Source: Streptomyces canus
Lineage (GTDB): Bacteria; Actinomycetota; Actinomycetes; Streptomycetales; Streptomycetaceae
Assembly (NCBI RefSeq): GCF_030816965.1
Contig: NZ_JAUSYQ010000002.1
Location: 1,302,001-1,366,000 of the forward strand
Length of the DNA stretch: 64,000 nucleotides
Reading direction: 5' to 3'
Each line of letters starts with the position of its first letter. The first letter of the stretch is position 1. The translations under genes were made by a program, and so were the position numbers. The notes below the pieces were generated by a model. It was not told the DNA's origin and did not search any database. It worked only from the letters and a program-made list of their open reading frames with translations. Shown here in pieces: positions 23,662 through 31,793 of the stretch.

Positions 23662-26600
23662 TCAACCGATCGCCGGGCACACGCCGCGGTAGGAGGCGTC
23701 GGGGATGTAGGTGCGCCACTGGGCCCGGGACAGCGTCGTTCCGGCGCGGGCGCAGATCCGGTCGGCTGCGTACGAGGGGCTGACGGTGTAGCGCTGGAGG
23801 GGGACGTGGAGGCTGCTGGCGTGGAGGGTGGCGCCGTCCGGGGTGAAGGCGAGGGAGGTGATGCCCTCGCCGGGGGTGGTGAGGCCGCTGCCGAGGGGCT
23901 GCTGGTCGGCGGTGTTCCACAGCTGGAGCGAGCCGGAGTCGCCGGCGACGGCGAGGGTGCCGCCGTCCGGGCTGAACGCGAGGGCGCCGACGGCCTCCGG
24001 AGAGCCGTTCGCCGGGGGGACGGGGAAGACGCTGGGCAGGACGCCGAGCCGGTGGGTGAGGCCGCCGTCCCACAGGGCGACGCGCCCCGACGCGTCGCCG
24101 ACCGCGGCCCGGGAGCCGTCCGCGCTGAAGGCCACCGTCTCGATCTCCTCTCCCAGGCCCAGTGCTCGCGCCGTACCGGCCCCGGAGGGCAGGGTGGTGA
24201 GGCGGTCGCCGGTGACGAGCAGACGGCCGTCCGGCCGCAACGCCAGCGCGGTGGGGTTCATGTCGCCGAGCACGGCGGTCCTGCGGCCGGTCGTGGTGTC
24301 CCACGTCTCGCCGATCTGGCCGTCGGACTGATCGCGGACGGTCACCAGCAGCCGTCCGCCGGGGCTGAGGGCGATGAGCTCCACCGCTGCGGCGGCCGGC
24401 GACGGTGCCAGGGCAAGCGTCGTGCGGATGCGACCACGCGCGAGGTCCCAGAGGGCCAGCGACTGCGCCGAGGCGCCCCGGCCCGGCGCGGAGAGGCCGT
24501 ACGCGAAGGCCGTGCCGTCCGGGCTGAAGGCCAGCAGTGGCAGCGGCACGGCGTCCGTCGCCGCCGGCCCGGCTCCGCCGTCGACGGCGGGAGGAGGGGC
24601 GGCGGGCAGCGTACGGAGCAGGCGGCCGTCGCCCGTGTCCCGCAGCCGGAACGCGTAGCCGCTGTCGGACTGCTCGGCGGTGGCGAGCGTACGGCCGTCC
24701 GGGCTCAGCAGCGCGGCGCCCAGCGGGGTGCCACGCCACGCGGAGGTGGTCGCCGGCCCCAGAGCGAGCGTGTGCACCGTGCCCCCTTCGAGGTACCGCA
24801 CCTCGGGCCGGTCGGGGTCCCAGGCGATGGCGCCTTGCGGCCGCTGGTCGTTGAGGGAGTGGCGGAAGACGGGAGCATCGGGCGCAGAGAGCCGCCATAC
24901 GGCGAGCTCGGCGGGGCCGGAGGCGGCCAGGAAACCGCCGTCCCCGCTGAAGGACACGGACGCGGCGTCCGGGTAGGCGATGTCCGCGACCTGCTCTCCC
25001 GATGCCGTGTCCCAGACATGTACGTCCGTCTCGGAGACCGCCGCGAGCAGGTGGCCGCGGGGGTCGAACTCCACGCGGGAGTTGTCGTCGCCGCAGGTGT
25101 TCGCGCCCGCGCTCGTCCAGGCACCCGCCAGGTCGCGGTGCGAGGCCAGGTCGCGGACCTGGATGGGGCCGGCGGCGGGGCAGACCGCCACCAGCCGGCC
25201 GTCCGCAGTGGCGGCCACGTTCGTCTCGCTGTCCGTCCGGGCCTCGAACAGCAGTCGGCCGTCCGAGACGGCACGCAGTTGCTGCCGCGGCTGCTCGATG
25301 GCGCTTACGAGATAGCTCCGGGGGTCGGCGACGAAGGAGACGAGGTACTGCGACGAGACCGCCGCCGGCCCGGCCCAGCGGCCCGAGGCGAGGTCCCACA
25401 GCCGCTCGCCCCAGTCGCCGTCGAGCTCAAGGAGCCTGCCGTCGCGGCTGGCCGCCCACGTTCCCGAGGTGCCTGCCGGCAGCCGCCCGGAGGCGATGGC
25501 CCGGTGGGTGACGGTGCTCCAGGTTCGCCAGGCCCGTCCGTCGACGCTCAGCAGGACACGGCCGGAGCGGACGAGGAAGCGGGAGGCCGTGTCGCTCTGC
25601 GCGGGATCGGTGAACGCGTCCCGCTCGGGCTGGGCCAGGGCGTCCAGCAGGGCCGCACGTGTCTCCGGCAGGGGCGCGATCCGCCAGGCGGCCAGGCTCA
25701 GCAGCATCGCGGTCCGCGGGTCCGTGGTCCGCATGGTGTCGGACACCGCGGCGACCCGCCGGGCCGCGGTGTCCTCCTCGTCCCGCACCTCGGTGCCGTG
25801 CTGCTGCCAGGCGACCAGGCTGATCACCAGCGCCACTGCAAGCAGCGCGGAGAGCGTGGCGGCCAGGCGCCGGGTCCGCCGCCTGGTACGGGCGACGGCG
25901 TGCCGCTCCGCGTCGCGTGCGGCGAGAGCCGCGTTCAGGAACGCGCGCTCGGCCGAGGTGAGGTGCTCCTGCCGGGCGTCAGGCGACGGCTCCCCCGGGG
26001 ACCGCTCGCCCGGGGACCGCTCAGACGGCGGTGGCTCGCCCGGGGACCGCTCGCCCGGCGCGAAGAGTTCCGCGGCGCGCTCCAGGCGTACACCCCGGTA
26101 CAGGGCCCCCTGGTCGCGGCCCAGTTCCAGCCAGGCGCGGGCGTCCTCGGCCAGCCTGCGGTGGGCGACCAGCCGGACGCGGTCCTCGTCGATCCATCGG
26201 CTCAGCCGCGGCCAGCTGGTGATGAGCGCCTCGTGGGCGAGTTCCACGGTGTCGCCGTCGAGGATGAGCAGCCGGGCGGCGGCCAGCCGCTCGACGACCA
26301 CCGGCAGTTCGGGGTCGGACCACTCGTCCAGTTCCGCGCGGGTGGCCGAGCGGCGGGTGTCGGGAGTGCCCTCGCCCGGCGCGATCAACCGCAGCAGCAG
26401 ACGGCGGGCGGCGCCCTCCTGGGCGGGCGTCAACGTGCCGTACGCGTGTTCCGCGGTGGCCGCGATCGCGCCGTGGACGCCGCCCGCCGCCTCGTACGCG
26501 GCGAGGGTGAGGATGCGGCCGCGGCGGCGGCGCCAGGTCTCCAGCAGCGCGTGCGAGAGCATCGGGAGCGCGCCGGGCTGGTCGACGACCTCCTCGACGA

Positions 26601-27510
26601 GACGCGAGGCCAGCTCGCGTTCGACCACGAGTCCGGCCGCGGTGGCCGGGCCGGTGACCGCCTCCCGCAGCTCCGCCGGGCTCATCGGCCCCACCAGGAG
26701 GCCGCAGCGCCGCAGTGCCTCGGTGAGTTCCGGGTGCTCGGCGCACCGCCCGTAGAAGTCGGCGCGCATCGCGATCACCGTACGCAGCCGGGAGTCCGGG
26801 TCCTTGGCCGTGAGCAGCAGGTCGATGAAGCGGGTGCGCTCGGCCCGGTCCCGGCAGAGGGTGAACACCTCCTCGAACTGGTCGATGATCAGCCAGGTGT
26901 CGGGCTCACCGTCCTTCGGCGCCAGCAGAGGGCCGTACGTGGCCGCCGGGCGCTCTCCCGGAGTGAGGATCCGCAGTGCCGCCGGGCGTCCCAGGCCCTG
27001 CGCCGCCTCCTGGACGGCCGGGATCAGCCCGGCGCGCAGCAGCGAGGACTTGCCGCTGCCCGACGCCCCGAACACGGCGGCGAACCGGTGCTCCCGCACC
27101 AGCTCCAGCAGCTCGGCCACCGGACGGTCACGGCCGAAGAACAGGTCCCGGTCACCCGGCTCGAAGCGGGCCAGCCCCCGGTACGGCGACTTCGCGTCGT
27201 CCTCGGCGGTGCCCGCGCCGTCACGGGCCGCCGCCTGGACCCCGGCGGCCTCCTCCGCGGCCTCCTTCCAGCGCGCTTCCCACTCGCCCGGGTCCGCGTC
27301 GCACGCACGCGCGTAGGCCCGCGTCACCGCCGCCGACGGGAGCCGCTCACCCGCCGCGGCCCGCGACAGCGTCGTCACCGACACACCGGTGTGCTGGGAC
27401 ATCTCGCGGTACGACGGGCTGCCCGCCTTCTGGCGCAGCAGCCGCAGTTCGTGGGCGAACCGCTGAACCGGACCGGCGTCCGGGTCCACCGGGCGCTCGG
27501 GACGACCCAA
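23662..27510 (-). CDS. HTH - nSTAND1 NTPase - transmembrane - WD40 protein
   Basis: Very large STAND-class signalling ATPase, 1282 residues. Order: Xre-like helix-turn-helix at about 15-75 (FAHELRLLRQKAGSPSYREM, GVSVTTLSRAAAGERLPS); nSTAND1 NTPase from about 105, with Walker A GASGSGKSSLLRAG (lysine near 154), Walker B WLIIDQFEEVFTLC and a downstream helical arm region; a linker with repeated ERSPGE units at about 485-510; one transmembrane helix (ATLSALLAVALVISLVAW) near 555; then a C-terminal beta-propeller of WD40-like repeats (LLAFSPDGTAFAYG, VAFSADGSRAAVGD, ALAFSPDGGTLAVAG) to the end. The TTG start at 27510 has GGGGAG 6 bases upstream, overlapping an inverted repeat. Family members sense a ligand by the propeller and oligomerise; roles in regulation or phage defence are known for STAND proteins generally. 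What it senses is unknown. Confidence 0.9.
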   Translation of the reverse strand: MGRPERPVDPDAGPVQRFAHELRLLRQKAGSPSYREMSQHTGVSVTTLSRAAAGERLPSAAVTRAYARACDADPGEWEARWKEAAEEAAGVQAAARDGAGTAEDDAKSPYRGLARFEPGDRDLFFGRDRPVAELLELVREHRFAAVFGASGSGKSSLLRAGLIPAVQEAAQGLGRPAALRILTPGERPAATYGPLLAPKDGEPDTWLIIDQFEEVFTLCRDRAERTRFIDLLLTAKDPDSRLRTVIAMRADFYGRCAEHPELTEALRRCGLLVGPMSPAELREAVTGPATAAGLVVERELASRLVEEVVDQPGALPMLSHALLETWRRRRGRILTLAAYEAAGGVHGAIAATAEHAYGTLTPAQEGAARRLLLRLIAPGEGTPDTRRSATRAELDEWSDPELPVVVERLAAARLLILDGDTVELAHEALITSWPRLSRWIDEDRVRLVAHRRLAEDARAWLELGRDQGALYRGVRLERAAELFAPGERSPGEPPPSERSPGERSPGEPSPDARQEHLTSAERAFLNAALAARDAERHAVARTRRRTRRLAATLSALLAVALVISLVAWQQHGTEVRDEEDTAARRVAAVSDTMRTTDPRTAMLLSLAAWRIAPLPETRAALLDALAQPERDAFTDPAQSDTASRFLVRSGRVLLSVDGRAWRTWSTVTHRAIASGRLPAGTSGTWAASRDGRLLELDGDWGERLWDLASGRWAGPAAVSSQYLVSFVADPRSYLVSAIEQPRQQLRAVSDGRLLFEARTDSETNVAATADGRLVAVCPAAGPIQVRDLASHRDLAGAWTSAGANTCGDDNSRVEFDPRGHLLAAVSETDVHVWDTASGEQVADIAYPDAASVSFSGDGGFLAASGPAELAVWRLSAPDAPVFRHSLNDQRPQGAIAWDPDRPEVRYLEGGTVHTLALGPATTSAWRGTPLGAALLSPDGRTLATAEQSDSGYAFRLRDTGDGRLLRTLPAAPPPAVDGGAGPAATDAVPLPLLAFSPDGTAFAYGLSAPGRGASAQSLALWDLARGRIRTTLALAPSPAAAAVELIALSPGGRLLVTVRDQSDGQIGETWDTTTGRRTAVLGDMNPTALALRPDGRLLVTGDRLTTLPSGAGTARALGLGEEIETVAFSADGSRAAVGDASGRVALWDGGLTHRLGVLPSVFPVPPANGSPEAVGALAFSPDGGTLAVAGDSGSLQLWNTADQQPLGSGLTTPGEGITSLAFTPDGATLHASSLHVPLQRYTVSPSYAADRICARAGTTLSRAQWRTYIPDASYRGVCPAIG

Positions 27511-27520
27511 TCTAAGCTCC

Positions 27521-27549
27521 CCAAAAGCATCTCAAGACAGTGCTTTTGG
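27521..27549. promoter_or_regulatory. Inverted repeat overlapping the nSTAND gene's ribosome binding site
   Basis: CCAAAAGCA at 27521-27529 pairs perfectly with TGCTTTTGG at 27541-27549 over an 11-base centre. Its inner end touches the GGGGAG of the TTG start at 27510. AT-rich arms in such GC-rich DNA are unusual. Likely an operator, possibly for the protein's own helix-turn-helix. Confidence 0.6.
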
Positions 27550-27580
27550 ACTATGACGGAACCGACTGGTATCGGACAAC

Positions 27581-27614
27581 GCCCGGGCCGGTGACCTTGG
27601 TCACCGGCCCGGGC
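27581..27614 (-). terminator. Strong hairpin terminator
   Basis: GCCCGGGCCGGTGACC at 27581-27596 pairs perfectly with GGTCACCGGCCCGGGC at 27599-27614 over a 2-base loop. It lies 32 bases after the stop of the secreted-protein gene (27646, minus strand) and insulates it from the nSTAND gene. Confidence 0.8.
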
Positions 27615-27645
27615 CTGCTTCACCGCACTCGGCGGCGTGGTGCTG

Positions 27646-28944
27646 TCACGCGTGCTCGTAGTAGGACAGGTGGCTCTTCCAGTTGCCGACGGTGTCCGGG
27701 ATGAAGGTGCCGCCGGGCGGGGTCACGATGAACTGGTCGTCCCAGTTCTGGGGGTTCGCCCGGACGTTCAGCCCGTCACAGCGGCCCATGTGGCGCGACT
27801 GGGTGTTCTCCACCTCGGCCATGCACTGGCCGGTGTCCGCCATCAGTTCGTCGCCGTCGACGAACCACCACTGGGTGTGGTCGTTGTAGTTGCAGGTCTT
27901 GAGGACCGCGTAGCCGGAGGAGGTGTAGCCGAGGCAGGAGTTGCCCTGGCCGATCAGGTAGCCGACCGCGCCGTCCTTGTTGGTGTGCGTCGTCTCGGCG
28001 ACGTCCCAGTTGTAGTACGGCGAGTTCCAGCTGCCCGAGTACAGGTCGTCGTGCACGGTGGAGCCGGAGGCGTTGTGGGGGAGGCGGAACTGCAGGCCGT
28101 TGGCGATGGGCTGGCCCCGCTTCTCGGCGATGACCGGCTCGACGGACCCGCCGCCGGTGTACGCCGCGGGGAACGCCCATGCGGTGGCGTGGGTCAGGAT
28201 GTAGTCCGCGGCGTTCTGGATGCTGCCGACCATGGCCGGTCCGGCACTGCCGATGCGGTTGCCCACCGTCTTGAGCAGGTTGCCCATCTCCTTGAACGTG
28301 GCCCTGACGCCCTGGCCGACGTACTTCTCGTCCAGCTTGTCGAGGCCGGAGAAGGCCAGCAAGGAGGCCGTGGCGTCGAAGAAGGCGCCTCCGACGCTCT
28401 TCCAGTTGAGGTAGCCGTCGGTCAGGTACTGGAAGGCCAGGGCGGCTACGAAGCCGCCGACGAACGACGCGATACGCACGCCCCACTTGCAGCCGACCGG
28501 TCCGGTGAGCGAGCAGATCAACGTGGAGGCGAGGATCGTGACCACCGCGTCCACGGCGATCTCGACCGCCCGTGCGGTCAGATAGGACCAGCCGGCCTGC
28601 GTCGCCTTGTGCATCTTGCTCACGCAGTCGGCGGCGGCCTCCTTCGCCTTGACGGTCACGATCTTCGTCTGCTGGGTGTCGAGCGAGTACGAGGCGGCCT
28701 TCACGGTGACGACCGGCTCGGTCGTCACCGTGCGGGGCGGCTTGCCGTACGCGGCCTCGATCGCGTTGACCGAGTCGTCGCAGAACTGCGTGGCCGAGAT
28801 CTTGGGCTGGGAGGCCCGGAGGGCCGGTGCCCTGGCGTCCAGGATCGTGGCGGCCACGGCGGCGACCAGCACGGCGATGAGCAGCGTCCGTAGCGTCCGT
28901 ATCGGCACCCGTTGGAACGGGTGCCCACTGAACCAGGTCAGCAC
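27646..28944 (-). CDS. Secreted protein of unknown function with hydrophobic core and lectin-like end
   Basis: Protein of 432 residues that I do not recognise. It begins with a signal peptide or anchor (IRTLRTLLIAVLVAAVAATI, ending near residue 37). Residues about 105-190 hold hydrophobic, glycine-rich stretches (VEIAVDAVVTILASTLICSL, VRIASFVGGFVAALAFQYL) like a pore-forming or membrane-inserting segment. The C-terminal third (NSCLGYTSSGYAVLKTCNYN, TQWWFVDGDELMADTGQCMA) has the C/QWW pattern of ricin-type lectin repeats. Eight or more cysteines fit an exported protein. The GTG at 28944 has AAGGAG 8 bases upstream; the upstream extension to 29070 has none. A strong terminator follows it. An exported toxin or adhesin is a guess; the closest neighbour is the nSTAND gene on the same strand. 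Confidence 0.65.
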   Translation of the reverse strand: MLTWFSGHPFQRVPIRTLRTLLIAVLVAAVAATILDARAPALRASQPKISATQFCDDSVNAIEAAYGKPPRTVTTEPVVTVKAASYSLDTQQTKIVTVKAKEAAADCVSKMHKATQAGWSYLTARAVEIAVDAVVTILASTLICSLTGPVGCKWGVRIASFVGGFVAALAFQYLTDGYLNWKSVGGAFFDATASLLAFSGLDKLDEKYVGQGVRATFKEMGNLLKTVGNRIGSAGPAMVGSIQNAADYILTHATAWAFPAAYTGGGSVEPVIAEKRGQPIANGLQFRLPHNASGSTVHDDLYSGSWNSPYYNWDVAETTHTNKDGAVGYLIGQGNSCLGYTSSGYAVLKTCNYNDHTQWWFVDGDELMADTGQCMAEVENTQSRHMGRCDGLNVRANPQNWDDQFIVTPPGGTFIPDTVGNWKSHLSYYEHA

Positions 28945-29573
28945 TGATGAGCTCCTTGGGAGGATGGGTGGGTCAGCGGTGGCGGCGGTGCGGGTGTCGC
29001 CGGTGCGCTCCGGCCCCTCGGGGAGGGACTGCGGTGACCCGATCCTGGAGCTGCCACAGTTGTTGCTCAAGCCCCTCGCCAGGCCGCAAACAACCCTGTG
29101 ACCTGCGTTAACGCGTGCGGCTGGGGCCTGTTACAAACGACCGGCCCTGGAGATCTCTTCAAAGGTCGGATCCAGAGCAGGATTGAGGCGATGGGGACGG
29201 CGGCGTGGTAGGACTCGCGGGTCTCGGACCGTGTCGGTCGACTCCACCGTCGTCCGGGCCCACCAGCACGCCGCCGGAGCACTCAGAAGGGGGCCGCAGG
29301 CCGAAACGAGCCGGCCGACCACGCACTCGGACGCTCCCGCGGCGGGCTGAGCACCAAAATTCACCTGGCGGCAGACGGCCGTGCACGGCCCCTGGCTCTG
29401 GCCGTCACCGCGGGTGCAGTGGAGGCGTGAGATCCCCCCGCCCTGACCCACTCCGCGTGAGACGCTCCGCCGGGCGACCGCCGATCCCGTCGGCGTCGGC
29501 GTCGGCGTCGGCGGCAGATGAGCAGGGAACCCCGACGGGCCTGCGCGACACCGCGTCTGACGCCCATGACAGG
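28945..29573. other. Long non-coding stretch before the glucanase operators
   Basis: About 630 bases with no supported gene. Frames are arginine/proline-rich shadows without ribosome binding sites. A short hexamer repeat (29489-29512) is the only structured element seen. Confidence 0.5.
29489..29512. repeat. Hexanucleotide microsatellite (GTCGGC)x4
   Basis: Four perfect tandem copies of GTCGGC upstream of the glucanase promoter, outside any recognised gene. Prone to slippage; no function is evident. Confidence 0.7.
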
Positions 29574-29583
29574 GAAGCGCTTC
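29574..29583. promoter_or_regulatory. LacI-type half-conserved operator upstream of GH5 gene
   Basis: GAAGCGCTTC palindrome, flanked by GG and GACG, sharing its core and right flank with the stronger site 97 bases downstream. Likely a second binding site for the same repressor. Confidence 0.45.
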
Positions 29584-29670
29584 GACGCAAGGCCTTCCGG
29601 GCTCGATGCAGTTTCCATGCGGATCAGCCCATTCTCTCCGTCGCGAGGCTGCGCTAGGCTCCCGCAACGT

Positions 29671-29686
29671 GTCGAAGCGCTTCGAC
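29671..29686. promoter_or_regulatory. LacI-type operator before GH5 glucanase gene
   Basis: GTCGAAGCGCTTCGAC, a perfect 16-base palindrome centred on GCGC, 56 bases before the start codon. The AGCGCT centre is typical of LacI-family sugar repressors in streptomycetes, such as the cellobiose-responsive CebR. No lacI-family gene lies in the window. Confidence 0.65.
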
Positions 29687-29741
29687 GTTGAGTTGACGCC
29701 GCCGACATGAGGGCAGGCCTTTCGACTCAATGGAGAGTTCT

Positions 29742-31460
29742 ATGCCGAGTTCAGCCGGTTTCACTCGCCGCCAGGCCATGACGACCTCCGCGGCCCTCGC
29801 CGTCGCGGCGTTGTCCACCCCATCGGCCGCCCAGGCCGCTGCTCGGTCCGCTGGTTCCGCCGCGTCGGCGTCCGCGCTGGACGTGGTCGCAGACATGCAG
29901 CCGGGCTGGAATCTGGGCAACACCTTTGAGGCCATCGGCGCCGACGAGACGGCGTGGGGCAACCCGCGGGTGACCCGGGCGTTCTTCCGCAGGCTGAAGG
30001 CGCAGGGCTTCAGGAGCATCCGGATCCCGGTGACCTGGGGCCAGCACGAGGGCCCGGCTCCGGCCTACACCCTCGACCCGATGTTCCTGGCCAGGATCAA
30101 GGAGGTGGTCGACTGGGCCTTGGCCGATGGTTTCCACGTCCTGATCAACATGCACGGTGACGCGTGGCAGTGGGTGCTGAACATGCCGGCCCAGCATGAC
30201 GCGGTCCTGGCCCAGTACACGGCAACCTGGCAGCAGATCGCGGCCACCTTCCGGGACGAGCCGCGCCGACTGCTTTTCGAGAGCGTCAACGAGCCCTTCT
30301 TCACCGGCAGCTCCGGAGATCAGCAGAACGCCGTTCTGATGAACGAGCTCAACACGACCTTCCACTCCGTTGTGCGCGCGACCGGCGGAGGCAATGCCGA
30401 CCGGCTGCTTGTCATGCCTACCTTGGGGGACACCCCGGATCAGGCCAAGATCGACAGCCTGCTCGCCACCTTCGCCGCGCTCGACGACCCGAATCTCGTG
30501 GCCTCGGTCCACTACTACAGTTTCTGGCCCTTCAGCGTGAACCTCGCCGGCTACACGACCTTCAACGCGACCACCCAACAGGACCTGACCGACACGTTCG
30601 ACCTGGTCCACAAGGCCTTCGTGGCCAACGGGATCCCGGCCGTCGTCGGTGAGTACGGGCTGCTCGGCTGGGACTCCGGCCCCGGCACGGTCGAAGAGGG
30701 AGAGACGCTCAAGTACCTCGAGTATCTCGGCCACTACGCGCGATACCGGGGCTTGACCACGATGCTGTGGGACAACGGCAGTCGCTTCAACCGCCGCACC
30801 ATGCAATGGAACGACCCGAGCCTCTATGCGCAGATACGTTCGAGCTGGACCGGGCGCTCCGGCACCGCCTCCACCGATCAGCTCTTCGTGCCCAAGGGCA
30901 GGACCCCGGCGGACGCGACGATCACGCTGAACCTCAACGGCACCAGGCTGACGAGGATCGATGTCGGCACCCGCCATCTGATCCGGGGCGTGGACTACAC
31001 CGTCAGCGGCAGCACGCTGACGATCGCGGCTGCGACGCTCGGCCGACTGACCACGTCGCAGGAGCACGGCACGAATGCCGTCCTGTCCCTCCGGTTCACG
31101 GACGGAACTCCTTGGGCCGTCAACGTCATCACCTATGACAAGCCGGTGCTGACGAGCGCGACGGGTACGACCGCCTCGCTGGTGATACCCACCGCGTTCA
31201 ACGGGGACAAGCTGGCGACCATGGAAGCCGTATATGCCGACGGCAGCCCCGCCGGTCCGCAGTCCTGGACGACGTACAAGCAGTTCAACGTGGCCTTCAC
31301 GCCGGACTACACCGCGGGCACGATCACCTTGCCGACCGCGTTCTTCAGCGATGTCACCGACGGCGCCGCCGTGACCCTCACCTTCTACTTCTGGAGCGGG
31401 GCGCGACTGACGTACACACTGACCAGGTCCGGCACCGCGGTCACTGGTACCTCCGCCTGA
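29742..31460 (+). CDS. Secreted GH5 glucanase with X2 and CBM46-like modules
   Basis: Secreted endoglucanase/xyloglucanase-type enzyme of 572 residues. A Tat signal (TRRQAMTTSAALAVAAL) is cleaved near residue 32. The GH5 TIM barrel spans about 45-375: GWNLGNTFEA, RIPVTWG, the acid/base glutamate in FESVNEPFF (about E184) and the nucleophile in VVGEYGLLGWD (about E304). Then an Ig-like X2 module (about 377-470; FVPKGRTPADATITLNLNG) and a last module of about 100 residues ending FYFWSGARLTYTLTRSG, which resembles CBM46. GH5-X2-CBM46 is the known layout of GH5_4 enzymes that cut beta-1,4-glucan and xyloglucan. ATG at 29742 is chosen because GGAGAG lies just before it; an ATG 12 bases earlier has no site. 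Palindromes upstream suggest LacI-family control. Confidence 0.9.
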   Translation: MPSSAGFTRRQAMTTSAALAVAALSTPSAAQAAARSAGSAASASALDVVADMQPGWNLGNTFEAIGADETAWGNPRVTRAFFRRLKAQGFRSIRIPVTWGQHEGPAPAYTLDPMFLARIKEVVDWALADGFHVLINMHGDAWQWVLNMPAQHDAVLAQYTATWQQIAATFRDEPRRLLFESVNEPFFTGSSGDQQNAVLMNELNTTFHSVVRATGGGNADRLLVMPTLGDTPDQAKIDSLLATFAALDDPNLVASVHYYSFWPFSVNLAGYTTFNATTQQDLTDTFDLVHKAFVANGIPAVVGEYGLLGWDSGPGTVEEGETLKYLEYLGHYARYRGLTTMLWDNGSRFNRRTMQWNDPSLYAQIRSSWTGRSGTASTDQLFVPKGRTPADATITLNLNGTRLTRIDVGTRHLIRGVDYTVSGSTLTIAAATLGRLTTSQEHGTNAVLSLRFTDGTPWAVNVITYDKPVLTSATGTTASLVIPTAFNGDKLATMEAVYADGSPAGPQSWTTYKQFNVAFTPDYTAGTITLPTAFFSDVTDGAAVTLTFYFWSGARLTYTLTRSGTAVTGTSA

Positions 31461-31540
31461 AATCGGGCCCATCGGGAAGTCGCGAGGCTGCGAGACCTTC
31501 AGTACTGGCTGGTGACGGGCGCTTCGCTGTACGTGCCCGG

Positions 31541-31580
31541 CGGTGTGACGGCCGATCTCCAGGGATCGGCCGTCACACCG
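31541..31580 (+). terminator. Strong hairpin terminator after GH5 gene
   Basis: CGGTGTGACGGCCGATC at 31541-31557 pairs perfectly with GATCGGCCGTCACACCG at 31564-31580, loop TCCAGG; 17-base stem, 81 bases after the glucanase stop. Confidence 0.85.
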
Positions 31581-31793
31581 TTCACCTCCGGCCCGGCGAG
31601 GTGTCTGCGAGTAAGAGATCTACGTGAACCCACCGGCGCCTCTGCAGACCCGGGCGATCTTCTGTGTAGCGTCCTGGCCGTGTCAAGCGGTGGACATGTC
31701 AATGATCCGTCCACTGTTCTACGCGCGAAGAACCGGCCCCCGCACCGGTGTTCCTTACTCCCAACTCGCCCCCCACACACGGAGGTTCACGCG

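Noticed and set aside
25980..26080. Repeated GCTCGCCCGGGGACCGCTC units as a non-coding repeat
   Set aside because: They are in frame within the nSTAND gene and encode a flexible ERSPGE-type linker.
23605..27594. 1329-residue open frame on the plus strand opposite the nSTAND gene
   Set aside because: It is the shadow of the biased codons of the 1282-residue gene; its product is Gly/Arg-rich without domain pattern, and the minus-strand frame has clear NTPase and WD40 motifs.
29361..29708. Arginine-run protein on the minus strand over the (GTCGGC)4 repeat
   Set aside because: Product of the hexamer repeat read in antisense; no start signal or homology pattern.
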